A stretch of DNA of 64,000 nt from Steroidobacter agaridevorans (lineage in GTDB: Bacteria > Pseudomonadota > Gammaproteobacteria > Steroidobacterales > Steroidobacteraceae). Made by a program: the position numbers and the translations under genes. The notes below the pieces were generated by a model. It was given only the letters and a program-made list of their open reading frames with translations. It was not told the DNA's origin and searched no databases. Numbering within the stretch: position 1 is the stretch's first letter; every line of letters starts with the position of its first letter. The DNA is taken from positions 529,648 to 593,647 of the forward strand of contig NZ_BLJO01000006.1 in assembly GCF_009932555.1 (NCBI RefSeq). The letters are read 5' to 3'. Positions 39,941 through 47,990 of this stretch are shown piece by piece.

Positions 39941-42172
39941 ATGGATGTGACCAAAACGACACGCCGCGCGTGGCGGCAATACGGAGCTGCAATCGTCGAA
40001 GCGACGATTGCGCTGCCGGTGTTGCTGGTCGTCACGCTGGCGGTGATTCAGTTCGGCTTCGTCTACCAGGCGAAGGCGACGCTCAATCATGCCGCCTTAC
40101 AAGCAGCCCGCGCTGGCGCTGTTGCCAATGCGACTCCCGCCGCCATTCGACGAGGCCTCGCTCAGGGGCTGGCGCCGCTCAGTTCACCTGACGCTTCTCT
40201 GCAAGGCGTCGCCGAGTCGGTTGCTCGGCTTGAAAGCCAACTGCTCACCGATGCGCGCATTCGCATCCTCAACCCGACGCGTGAAGCGTTCGACGATTTC
40301 GCCATTGAGGTCGATGGCGTTCGTGAGCTGCCAAACGATCGCCTCCACGCTCGCGACACGCAGCCGGGAGCCCGCGGCGGACTCAACGTTCAAGACGCGA
40401 ACCTGCTGCGCGTCGAGGTTACGTATGGATATGAGCTGAAGGTTCCGCTGATCAACGGCTTCATCTCGCGCCTGCTAGGGCTGACGCGCGATAGCGATGC
40501 GTTCGATCAGCAGCTGCTGCGTCGGAATCGATTGCCGATCACGTCGACGGCGACCGTGCGCATGCAAAGCCCGCTGCGCTTCAGCGAGCTGCTGGTTTCG
40601 CGTGCGGATCTTCCAGAAGTCGAACGATTCGCTGCTGGTGCTGGCGCACCGGGCGGGGGCGAAAGTCACAACGGCGGTGAAGATGCGTCGGGCGATACGG
40701 ATAGCTCGCCGGGATCTGCAGACGACGCAGGTAGTTCGCTCGGTGAGGGGTTCTTCGGCTTCGGCGAGGGAGAGGCGTCGCCTGCCGATTCGGTTGGTGG
40801 CGATGCTGGAGATCACGACAGCGGCGACGGTAGTTCCGGCACTGCCAGTCAGCCGCCTCTTTGCACGGCTGCTGCACCGGACGCGCCCGTTGCCGAAGAT
40901 CGAAGTGCGCTTGGCCGCGTTTGGGATGAGCTTCGCAGCCTTGCTGCCGACGCGTATGAGTTTGTCCGCGGGTTCTGGGAAGGACTGCGCGATCAAATCG
41001 GCGATCTCGTCGCTGCGATCACCGATCCGATCGAAACGGCGCGCGGCATTTATGAGCTGGCGATGTCCTTCATGGAGGACCCCGTCGGCACCGCCGAGAT
41101 CATCGGCGCCGCGCTGGGTCACGACCTCAGCCAGCTCATCGAGTGCGATGCGTTCGATCGCGGTCGCGTGCTGGGCAGCTATGTCAGCCCGGCGTTCATG
41201 CTCAAGCTCGCGGCCAAGCTCGCCCGCTTCGGCCGCCTCGAACTTCGGGCGGCGGCCGATGCCACCAAGCGTGAACTCGGCTGCGCCAGCTTCGCCGCCG
41301 ACACTTCGGTTTGGAGCGGCGATCGCGATGTTCCCATTCAATCGCTCGAGCCTGGCGACTGGGTGGATGCGCGCAGCGAGCACGACTATGCCGATCGCTC
41401 GCGACTCGTTACTCACACCTTTGAGCGACGCGCGTCTTCTTATCACTTCGTTGCGACTGAAGCATCGCGGTTTGCGGTTACGGAAGAGCATCCGTTATGG
41501 GTGCAGGGCCGCGGCTGGACCGCCGTTCGCGACATCGCACTCGGTGCACCGATCGCCACTGCGGATGGCGACACGCTGGTGCTCGAGAACCGCCGCGTGG
41601 ATGCGCCGCTGCAGGTTTTCAATCTCACCGTCGCGGAGGATGAGAGTTACTTCATCGGCGACGAGCGCGTCTGGGCGCACAACGCCACATGCACTCTCCG
41701 CGTCCGCTATTCCGTCCCTCGCAGCCCCAGCAACTTCACCCTCGGCGCCACCGACGGCGGCCCCGGCGCCTGGTCCTCCATCACCCGCCCGGACAACGAT
41801 GCCTACCGCTACCAGGAGCTGATTACCGGCGCGCCCCGCGGCGTTGAGTACAATGTCAACGGCGTCAATTTCGACGGCTACGACGCGGACCGCGACGTGT
41901 TGTTAGATGCGAAGCATTGGACGCAGGAGTGCCCGTTGGGGGATAAGTGTCGGTATGAGCCGCTGAAGCGTGCACTATCTGAGAAACTGGTCGAGGAGGC
42001 TCGCAGCCAGATAGACGCGTTACGCACTACTGATACCTCTATCGAATGGCGCGTTGTCGACGAGGAGATGGCCCTACGGATCTCAAGCATTTTGGACGAA
42101 GGGATCGACGTGCGCGCTGACAGAGCCAGAATCGTAGTTATTTACACTCCAATTTCGGATATCACAGGTTAA
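39941..42172 (+). CDS. TadE pseudopilin-HINT-Tox-REase-5 fusion: predicted polymorphic toxin
   Basis: 743 residues with three parts. (1) Residues 1-230 are TadE-like: YGAAIVEATIALPVLLVVTL is a TadE anchor and the following segment is a normal TadE soluble domain. (2) A Gly/Ser/Asp-rich linker (about 231-310) and helical region (to 445) lead to a HINT domain at 448-581, with the nucleophile C448 in GCASFAADTSVW, H517 in TEEHPLW and the terminal WAHN (H580-N581), so self-cleavage after N581 is expected. (3) Residues 582-743 match Tox-REase-5: YQELITGAP, NGVNFDGYD (D645) and VLLDAK (D656, K658) form the restriction-endonuclease-fold active site. Prediction: the pseudopilin end engages the Tad machine and the nuclease is released by HINT. 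Family assignments are from motifs. Confidence 0.85.
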   Translation: MDVTKTTRRAWRQYGAAIVEATIALPVLLVVTLAVIQFGFVYQAKATLNHAALQAARAGAVANATPAAIRRGLAQGLAPLSSPDASLQGVAESVARLESQLLTDARIRILNPTREAFDDFAIEVDGVRELPNDRLHARDTQPGARGGLNVQDANLLRVEVTYGYELKVPLINGFISRLLGLTRDSDAFDQQLLRRNRLPITSTATVRMQSPLRFSELLVSRADLPEVERFAAGAGAPGGGESHNGGEDASGDTDSSPGSADDAGSSLGEGFFGFGEGEASPADSVGGDAGDHDSGDGSSGTASQPPLCTAAAPDAPVAEDRSALGRVWDELRSLAADAYEFVRGFWEGLRDQIGDLVAAITDPIETARGIYELAMSFMEDPVGTAEIIGAALGHDLSQLIECDAFDRGRVLGSYVSPAFMLKLAAKLARFGRLELRAAADATKRELGCASFAADTSVWSGDRDVPIQSLEPGDWVDARSEHDYADRSRLVTHTFERRASSYHFVATEASRFAVTEEHPLWVQGRGWTAVRDIALGAPIATADGDTLVLENRRVDAPLQVFNLTVAEDESYFIGDERVWAHNATCTLRVRYSVPRSPSNFTLGATDGGPGAWSSITRPDNDAYRYQELITGAPRGVEYNVNGVNFDGYDADRDVLLDAKHWTQECPLGDKCRYEPLKRALSEKLVEEARSQIDALRTTDTSIEWRVVDEEMALRISSILDEGIDVRADRARIVVIYTPISDITG

Positions 42173-42189
42173 GAGGCCGAGAGCAAGCC

Positions 42190-43350
42190 ATGGACCAAGT
42201 TTCGATTTGGGGAAGCTCACAGTTCGGCCTGCCTGATACGTTTGGTAGCTTTCAAAGCCGGACGCGCGAGTTACTCATCGCGTTGCGCGGAGTTGATCCA
42301 GAGGCGTTTGACAACTTAACTGTCATTGGAAGTGAGCGTGCCACAGTAGTTGCCAGCGATCTAAGCGATCTCGACAACGCGATAAGTGAGATCGCTAGCT
42401 CTACTTTCGGAGCGAGAAACCATCTGGAAATGGGCGCCGATGGCCAACTGCAACCGGGTTCTCTGAGCCGCATTGGCTTTGCCGCAGCATTCTGTACATC
42501 TGGTTTGGCGGCAGACACGATAGTTCCTATCGCTGAAGGGGGCATCGATCTCAGTGTTCGCGGTGGTGCAGCCGGCATCGATTCGAGTGCCGGAGCAAAG
42601 TTGAAGATCTCGGGAAAAGGACGTCCTAGCCGAATGCTCGCTGCACGTCTGCTTGAGGCAATTGTGAGAGTGTGGCGCTGCAACGTCGGCGGCGTTTCCT
42701 TGAAGAATTGGGAGAATGCCGTTAGATCAGGCCACCGAGACTCTTACGCCGGCCAATGGCTCTTCTACCTCCCCTTCCCGCATCTCTCGAAATGCCTCCC
42801 TCCCGACATCCGTCACGAGCCCTTCGCCAACGGCATCCTCATTGAAACAACCCCACACATGCCCGACGCCAACAACCCAGCCGACGTCGCCGCAGGCAAG
42901 CGAGTGAGGGATGTGCTCGACGAATTTGGGCTGGTAAACGATGCGACGTACGCAATCGAAGGCTGGCCGCCGGACAAGGAGGAAGCGGTCTACGAGCAGT
43001 TCATCAGCGGCGCCCCGGCGAATCGCAAGTACACCGTCCATTGCATCAACTTCGACGGCTACGACCCCGACCGCAAAGTCCTGCTCTACGCCAAGCTGTT
43101 CCGACGTTTGAAGAGACACCCCAAGGAATGGGGCCTGCGCGGCTGGGACGGTCCAGTGTTGAACGAAGCGAAGCGCCAGGTGCGGGCCGCGGCGAAAGCG
43201 GGCGGCGTGCCGATTGAATGGCACATTGGCCTGGAAGAGCCCGCCCACCAGGCGCGCCAGCTATTAGCCGATCACACCAACATCACAGAGCAGCAACTCC
43301 GCGTGATCTACACGCCCCTAGACCAAGTACTGAACCGGTCCCCGTCATAA
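42190..43350 (+). CDS. Imm52-like immunity protein fused to a catalytically dead Tox-REase-5 copy
   Basis: 386 residues. Residues 1 to about 244 resemble Imm52, the known immunity partner of Tox-REase-5 toxins (IWGSSQ at the start, WLFYLPFPHLSKCLPP and NGILIETTPHMPD later). Residues 245-386 align with the toxin domain of the preceding gene: FISGAP, INFDGYDPDRKVLLYAK and RVIYTPLD correspond to LITGAP, VNFDGYDADRDVLLDAK and VVIYTPIS. The catalytic acidic residue is replaced by Y300 (YAK instead of DAK), so this nuclease copy should be inactive. It could be a decoy, a stabiliser of immunity binding, or the scar of a fused orphan toxin cassette. The first 500 bases are less GC-rich than the rest. 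Confidence 0.8.
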   Translation: MDQVSIWGSSQFGLPDTFGSFQSRTRELLIALRGVDPEAFDNLTVIGSERATVVASDLSDLDNAISEIASSTFGARNHLEMGADGQLQPGSLSRIGFAAAFCTSGLAADTIVPIAEGGIDLSVRGGAAGIDSSAGAKLKISGKGRPSRMLAARLLEAIVRVWRCNVGGVSLKNWENAVRSGHRDSYAGQWLFYLPFPHLSKCLPPDIRHEPFANGILIETTPHMPDANNPADVAAGKRVRDVLDEFGLVNDATYAIEGWPPDKEEAVYEQFISGAPANRKYTVHCINFDGYDPDRKVLLYAKLFRRLKRHPKEWGLRGWDGPVLNEAKRQVRAAAKAGGVPIEWHIGLEEPAHQARQLLADHTNITEQQLRVIYTPLDQVLNRSPS

Positions 43351-43406
43351 GGACAAACGGCGAGACCAAACACCCCCCAAGCAGGAACCAAAGGCAAGGA
43401 ACGCCA

Positions 43407-43610
43407 ATGAAACCGCGAAACCGTCGACCCTTCCACACAGATCCAAGATCCGCACGCAATTGCCGCTGCGTAGCAAGCATCCGCCGTCCCACAAGTTACG
43501 CGTACGAACGAAGCAACCGCCTCGTCAAAAGCAAGCCATCTTGCAAGCGAGCTCACGCGCGAACGAAAGCCGTGCGTAGAGCAAAATTCACCGCGAGGCC
43601 GTTCGCATGA
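43407..43610 (+). CDS. Small Arg-rich reading frame, doubtful
   Basis: 67 residues, very basic (MKPRNRRPFHTDPRSARNCR at the start), with AAGGAA seven bases before the ATG. Its stop overlaps the next start by four bases (ATGA), the pattern used throughout this operon, which is the main argument for it being translated. No family recognised; it may equally be a translation-coupling leader or chance. Confidence 0.3.
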   Translation: MKPRNRRPFHTDPRSARNCRCVASIRRPTSYAYERSNRLVKSKPSCKRAHARTKAVRRAKFTARPFA

Positions 43611-43801
43611 CCGCCTACCTACTCGGCAATCTCATCGGCCGCTTCGTGCTCTCGTATGCCCTCATCTGGCTAGTGATGTTTCTGATGCTGTCTCGCCTGA
43701 ACTGGCGGGACGCCTTCAAAAGAACCAATCACTGGACTGGCCTGATCGCAACGACCACCACCTTCCTGGTCGGCCTCATAGCGCACGGAGCCGGACCATG
43801 A
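43607..43801 (+). CDS. Small two-helix membrane protein
   Basis: 64 residues with two predicted transmembrane helices (about 9-30 and 46-60) separated by a basic loop (RLNWRDAFKRTNHW). Overlaps both neighbours by four bases. Lying directly after the toxin/immunity pair, it may be a membrane-located accessory or second immunity factor; no homology is recognised. Confidence 0.55.
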   Translation: MTAYLLGNLIGRFVLSYALIWLVMFLMLSRLNWRDAFKRTNHWTGLIATTTTFLVGLIAHGAGP

Positions 43802-44346
43802 AGCGAGCAACGTTGCTCATCGCATCCCTGTGCGCAACAAGCATGACCGACGCCATCGCAGGAACCAGAGCCGGCCGTCCCATGAACATTCATCGCGTTA
43901 CCGAAATGAACCTCGAGATCTGGACCGAGCACGATCCGGAGTGGGAAACCAGGCTGAAGCAGAGTCCCAACTCGCTGACCTTTACCGCCGAAACGCCCGC
44001 GCTCACCTATCCGCCGACACACATGAGCTGGACGATCGCACCAGTATTGCAGTTCGAGCCTGATGAGCTCGAGGCAGCCGCGCACGGAGTGCTGCAGCAG
44101 ATGGCGATTCGTTATCGCACGCAGCCACCCGAGCAAATCAGCCCTTCGCAGTACGGCGACCTCATCGGATACGAAACCACCTTCCAGGCCGAAGCCCAGA
44201 ACATACCCGTCGACGTCCGAGTCTTCTGTGGCCATCGCGAAGGCAGGCCGATGGTCGTGATGCAAGCCGTCACCTTGAAGGGCAAGTTGAGGCACGTCGC
44301 CGAGCACATACGACGCTCCTGGACCCATCTTCGCTATCTCGATTGA
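43798..44346 (+). CDS. Secreted protein of unknown function downstream of the toxin module
   Basis: 182 residues with a likely signal peptide ending near TDAIAGTRA. The mature part (DPEWETRLKQSPNSLTFTAE, then alternating strands and helices) has a layout reminiscent of DcrB/PsbP-type periplasmic folds, but this is weak. Coupled by four-base overlap to the membrane protein upstream and followed by cpaF after 26 bases. Confidence 0.5.
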   Translation: MKRATLLIASLCATSMTDAIAGTRAGRPMNIHRVTEMNLEIWTEHDPEWETRLKQSPNSLTFTAETPALTYPPTHMSWTIAPVLQFEPDELEAAAHGVLQQMAIRYRTQPPEQISPSQYGDLIGYETTFQAEAQNIPVDVRVFCGHREGRPMVVMQAVTLKGKLRHVAEHIRRSWTHLRYLD

Positions 44347-44372
44347 CGCAGCCAGCCGCGAAGGAGCGCACG

Positions 44373-45665
44373 ATGAGCACACCACATGCCGAGTTGTCAG
44401 CGGCCTTGAAGGAACAACTGCAGCCGCTGGTCCTGCGTGAGCTGGATCTATTCCGCCGCACCGCGTTGAACACACTCGCCGGCACGGACTTGCGAGCCGA
44501 AGCGAAGCAGGCCATCCAGACCATCCTCGCATCGGGCGCCATTCGTTTGCCGCCGAGTATCGAACTTAACAGCTTCGTGCAGGAGATGGCCGCGGAGATC
44601 ATGGGTTACGGCCCGATCGAACCGTACCTGCACGACGATTCGATCAGCGAAGTCATGGTGAACGGTCCGAACAGAATTTACGTCGAGCGCGACGGCTTGC
44701 TGTCCGCCGTACCCGCTCGCTTCATCAGCGCCGAATCCTTGATGCGCGTGATCGAACGGATCGTCGCGCCACTGGGCCGTCGCATCGACGAAGGCGTGCC
44801 CATGGTCGATGGACGACTGCCCGACGGCTCGCGCGTGAACGCGATCATTCCGCCGTTATCGCTGATCGGTCCCATCCTGACGATCCGGCGCTTCGCCGGC
44901 CAGCGCTACTCCATGGTGAAACTGGTGAACATCGGTGCGCTGACCGCAGCGATGGCGGAGTTTCTGAGGATCTGTGTCCAGTATCGGAAGAACATCATCG
45001 TCTCGGGCGGCACCGGCACCGGCAAGACGACCTTTCTCAACGCGCTATCGGAATACATCTCGAGTAGCGAGCGCATCGTCACCATCGAAGACGCGGCGGA
45101 GCTGCGGCTCGCGCAACCGCATGTACTGTCGCTTGAAGCGAGGCCGGCGAACGTCGAAGGTCGCGGCGAAGTGACGATTCGCGATCTGGTGCGCAACGCG
45201 CTTCGCATGCGGCCCGATCGCATCATCGTCGGCGAGTGCCGGGGCGGCGAAGCGCTCGACATGTTGCAGGCGATGAACACGGGCCACGATGGCTCGTTGA
45301 CGACAGGACATGCCAATTCACCACGAGACCTGCTGTCGCGCCTGGAAGTGATGGTGCTGATGGCCGGCATGGAACTGCCGGTGCGTGCGATTCGCGAGCA
45401 AATCGCTTCGGCCGTCGACGTGATCGTGCAGCTGTCCCGATTCAGCGATGGACGGCGGCGGGTCACGGCCATTGTTGCTGTCGAACGGCTGGAAGGAGAT
45501 GTGATTCTCACGCAGCCACTGTTCCACTTTCGTCAAAAGGGCATCGGCGCGCGCGGAGCGGTGGTAGGAAGCTTTCAAGGACACGGTCAGCCTCCGGCGT
45601 TCTATGAAGCCTTGGACGAGGCGGGCGTCCACTTGGACCGGAGCATCTTTTCCGACGTCGGTTGA
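44373..45665 (+). CDS. cpaF: Tad pilus ATPase TadA/CpaF
   Basis: 430 residues from ATG 44373, preceded by AAGGAG. Secretion-type hexameric ATPase that powers pilus assembly. N-terminal domain with GYGPIEPYLHDDSISEVMVNG, then Walker A GGTGTGKTT (about 211-219), ASP box, Walker B region MRPDRIIVGECRGGEALDML and the His box TTGHANSPRD. All signatures needed for activity are present. Confidence 0.95.
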   Translation: MSTPHAELSAALKEQLQPLVLRELDLFRRTALNTLAGTDLRAEAKQAIQTILASGAIRLPPSIELNSFVQEMAAEIMGYGPIEPYLHDDSISEVMVNGPNRIYVERDGLLSAVPARFISAESLMRVIERIVAPLGRRIDEGVPMVDGRLPDGSRVNAIIPPLSLIGPILTIRRFAGQRYSMVKLVNIGALTAAMAEFLRICVQYRKNIIVSGGTGTGKTTFLNALSEYISSSERIVTIEDAAELRLAQPHVLSLEARPANVEGRGEVTIRDLVRNALRMRPDRIIVGECRGGEALDMLQAMNTGHDGSLTTGHANSPRDLLSRLEVMVLMAGMELPVRAIREQIASAVDVIVQLSRFSDGRRRVTAIVAVERLEGDVILTQPLFHFRQKGIGARGAVVGSFQGHGQPPAFYEALDEAGVHLDRSIFSDVG

Positions 45666-45681
45666 TCGGAGCAAACGAAGC

Positions 45682-46530
45682 ATGGAACAGCTCGCTCACA
45701 CAGCTTTGACGCCAATCGTTTGCGCGGCGATCGCTGCGCTCCTAATGGCAGCACTGGCCTTGCGAGCTGTGCTCAGCTACCGCCGCTCCTTCATCGCCGG
45801 CGTCGGCGCCAGCTTGAAGCAGAGCTTCGTGCTCACGAGCCCACGCTCGTTGTTTGCGATCAGCCTGATCATGACCGTCGCCACAGGGTCACTCGCTTAC
45901 GCCTTAGCAGGCCCAGTGGGCTTGATCGGCGCCACAATCGCAAGCCTCATCGGGCCCTGGTTGATCGCAAAGCGCATCGCCACGCAACGGCGCAAGCGCT
46001 TCGTCTACCAGCTCCCGGACGCGCTACTCGCTCTGAGCTCGGCGCTACGAGCAGGCTCCAATCTCGCGCGCGGCCTCGAGCTGATGGCTGCGCGTCAACC
46101 CGTGCCGCTCAGTCAGGAATTCAGCATCGTGCTCGCGGAGCATCGCGTTGGTCGGCCGTTGGCGGATTCGCTCAATGATCTGCGCCTGCGCGTCGGTGCG
46201 CCCGAGCTGGATTTGATGAACACCGCGATGAATGTTTCGCGCCACGTTGGCGGCAATCTCGCCGACACGATCGAATCGCTTGCCCGAACGCTGCAAGAGA
46301 AGGCGCACATGGAAGGCAAGATTGATGCGCTCACCTCGATGGGCCGAGCGCAAGGTTGGGTGGTCGGACTACTGCCCGTCTTCATCGGCTTCGTCCTGTA
46401 TCAGCAGCAACCTGCACGCATGAGTCTGTTGTTCACGCAGTGGTATGGCTGGGTTGTGCTGTCGATCATCGCAGCGATGATGACGCTGGCGGCGTGGATG
46501 ATCCGCAAGATCGTGCGCATCGACGTGTAG
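45682..46530 (+). CDS. tadB: Tad inner-membrane platform protein TadB
   Basis: 282 residues from ATG 45682, after 16 bases of spacing. Transmembrane segments at the N-terminus (about 8-28, 55-95) and C-terminus flank a type II secretion F domain (QLPDALLALSSALRAGSNLARGLEL). Forms the inner-membrane platform with TadC. Confidence 0.88.
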   Translation: MEQLAHTALTPIVCAAIAALLMAALALRAVLSYRRSFIAGVGASLKQSFVLTSPRSLFAISLIMTVATGSLAYALAGPVGLIGATIASLIGPWLIAKRIATQRRKRFVYQLPDALLALSSALRAGSNLARGLELMAARQPVPLSQEFSIVLAEHRVGRPLADSLNDLRLRVGAPELDLMNTAMNVSRHVGGNLADTIESLARTLQEKAHMEGKIDALTSMGRAQGWVVGLLPVFIGFVLYQQQPARMSLLFTQWYGWVVLSIIAAMMTLAAWMIRKIVRIDV

Positions 46531-46535
46531 CAGCG

Positions 46536-47435
46536 ATGAGCCTCTACCTAGCAATGTCATTGGCGAGTCTGAGCTGCTGCCTGGTCCTTCTCCTCCCGCT
46601 AGCCTTGCGCACAGGCACGGAACCATCGCCTACTCGCGATGAAGGCTGGCGTGACCAGCTGCCGTGGTTCCTGCGACTCCTTCGGCCCGCCATGCGCTGG
46701 TACAGCGAAGCCGTCGACGCGGCGCTCACGACGCAGCGGCGTGAGGTGCTTCAAACACAACTCGACGCGGCCGGCGCGGCATACATGATCAGCCCCGCGG
46801 AATTCCTCATCATTCGCCGCGTCGTCGGTGTCGTTGGCGCGACTGCGTCAGTGGTCGCGATCGCAGGGTTCAACCTGCGCGACCCGCTCCACATAACAAT
46901 CGCGATCGCCATCGTCCCCCTATCGTTTCTCTACCCCGACCTCCGGCTACGCGAAGTCACAAAGCGCCGTCAGTCACGATTTGAAAAGGACTTCCCCTTT
47001 TTCCTGGACGTGCTGGTCCTCGCGATGAAAGCTGGCCTGAACTTCATTGCCGCCTTGGAGCAAGCCGTCGGCGCGCTGCGTGAAGGGCCAGTAAAGCAGG
47101 AGTTCTCCCGCTACTTGCGTGAATCGCGCGCCGGGCTTTCACGTCGGGCAGCGCTCGATCGGCTCGCCGCCCGAGTCATGTTGCCGGCGGTTACGAACTT
47201 CGCCGCCGCCGTCTCGCAAGCCGAGCAGACGGGCGGTTCACTGGGCGACGTGCTGGCTGATCAAGCACGCCAAAGGCGGCAGGAGCGATTCCTGCGAGCC
47301 GAGAAGCTGGCGAATCAAGCGCCGGTGAAGATGCTGTTCCCCCTGATCGCGCTGCTGTTTCCCACGACCTTCATCATCATCGGTTTTCCGATCGTGATTC
47401 AGCTGCTGGAGGCAGGCGCGCTCGACTTGTTTTAA
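46536..47435 (+). CDS. tadC: Tad inner-membrane platform protein TadC
   Basis: 299 residues from ATG 46536, five bases after the tadB stop. N-terminal helix, the FFLDVLVLAMKAGLNFIAALEQA segment of the T2SSF domain, and a terminal hydrophobic pair (PLIALLFPTTFIIIGFPIVIQLL). Standard partner of TadB. Confidence 0.9.
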   Translation: MSLYLAMSLASLSCCLVLLLPLALRTGTEPSPTRDEGWRDQLPWFLRLLRPAMRWYSEAVDAALTTQRREVLQTQLDAAGAAYMISPAEFLIIRRVVGVVGATASVVAIAGFNLRDPLHITIAIAIVPLSFLYPDLRLREVTKRRQSRFEKDFPFFLDVLVLAMKAGLNFIAALEQAVGALREGPVKQEFSRYLRESRAGLSRRAALDRLAARVMLPAVTNFAAAVSQAEQTGGSLGDVLADQARQRRQERFLRAEKLANQAPVKMLFPLIALLFPTTFIIIGFPIVIQLLEAGALDLF

Positions 47436-47456
47436 TCGAGGAGTGCAAGGAAGCCA

Positions 47457-47990
47457 ATGAAACCCCTGGAACTACGCACCGCCACTGGACGGTGCATCGT
47501 GCGTCACGTGCACATGGCCTGTTCGTTCCGCTCGCGATGCATGGGCTTGTTACGTCGCCGAAGCATGTCCGAGCATGAGGGCCTGCTCTTGATGCCGGGG
47601 AGCAGCGTGCACACGCTCGGAATGCGATTCAACATCGACGTGGTGTTTCTCAGCCGTCAGATGCGAGTACTGGCGCTCGCAGAAAACGTGCCGCCGTGGC
47701 GTATCGTGATCGCACCGAAGGGCACGGCCCGGGTGCTGGAGCTCGCAGCGGGCAAGATCGCAGCGACGCAACTGGCAGTCGGCATCTATCTGATCGTCGA
47801 CCGTCCTCCGGACGATCCCAGCGAACGGTCGACGAGAAAATTTCCGCGTGCGGATTACCTTCAGTGCGAGCGAACGCCCATTCAATTCTCGTTGCGGTTG
47901 CCGCGCCAGTGCGAGGCCCCTAAAACCCCGCGGCCTTGTCGGCTCGAACACGACGTTCGCGCAACGATGAAGCCGAGCGCTGAAAATTGA
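47457..47990 (+). CDS. DUF192 family protein
   Basis: 177 residues. The DUF192 core is clear: SRCMGLLRRRSMSEHEGLLL, GSSVHTLGMRFNIDVVFL and a C-terminal RVLELAAGKIAATQLAVG. No signal peptide is evident. Small DUF192 genes frequently accompany Tad loci. The last about 25 residues overlap the 3' end of the converging papain-like gene by 71 bases. Confidence 0.8.
   Translation: MKPLELRTATGRCIVRHVHMACSFRSRCMGLLRRRSMSEHEGLLLMPGSSVHTLGMRFNIDVVFLSRQMRVLALAENVPPWRIVIAPKGTARVLELAAGKIAATQLAVGIYLIVDRPPDDPSERSTRKFPRADYLQCERTPIQFSLRLPRQCEAPKTPRPCRLEHDVRATMKPSAEN

Noticed and set aside
40630-40870. Gene boundary or frameshift in the Gly/Ser/Asp-rich part of the TadE-HINT-toxin gene
   Set aside because: The frame is continuous with no stop and the composition is what a flexible linker would give; no alternative start with a ribosome site was found.
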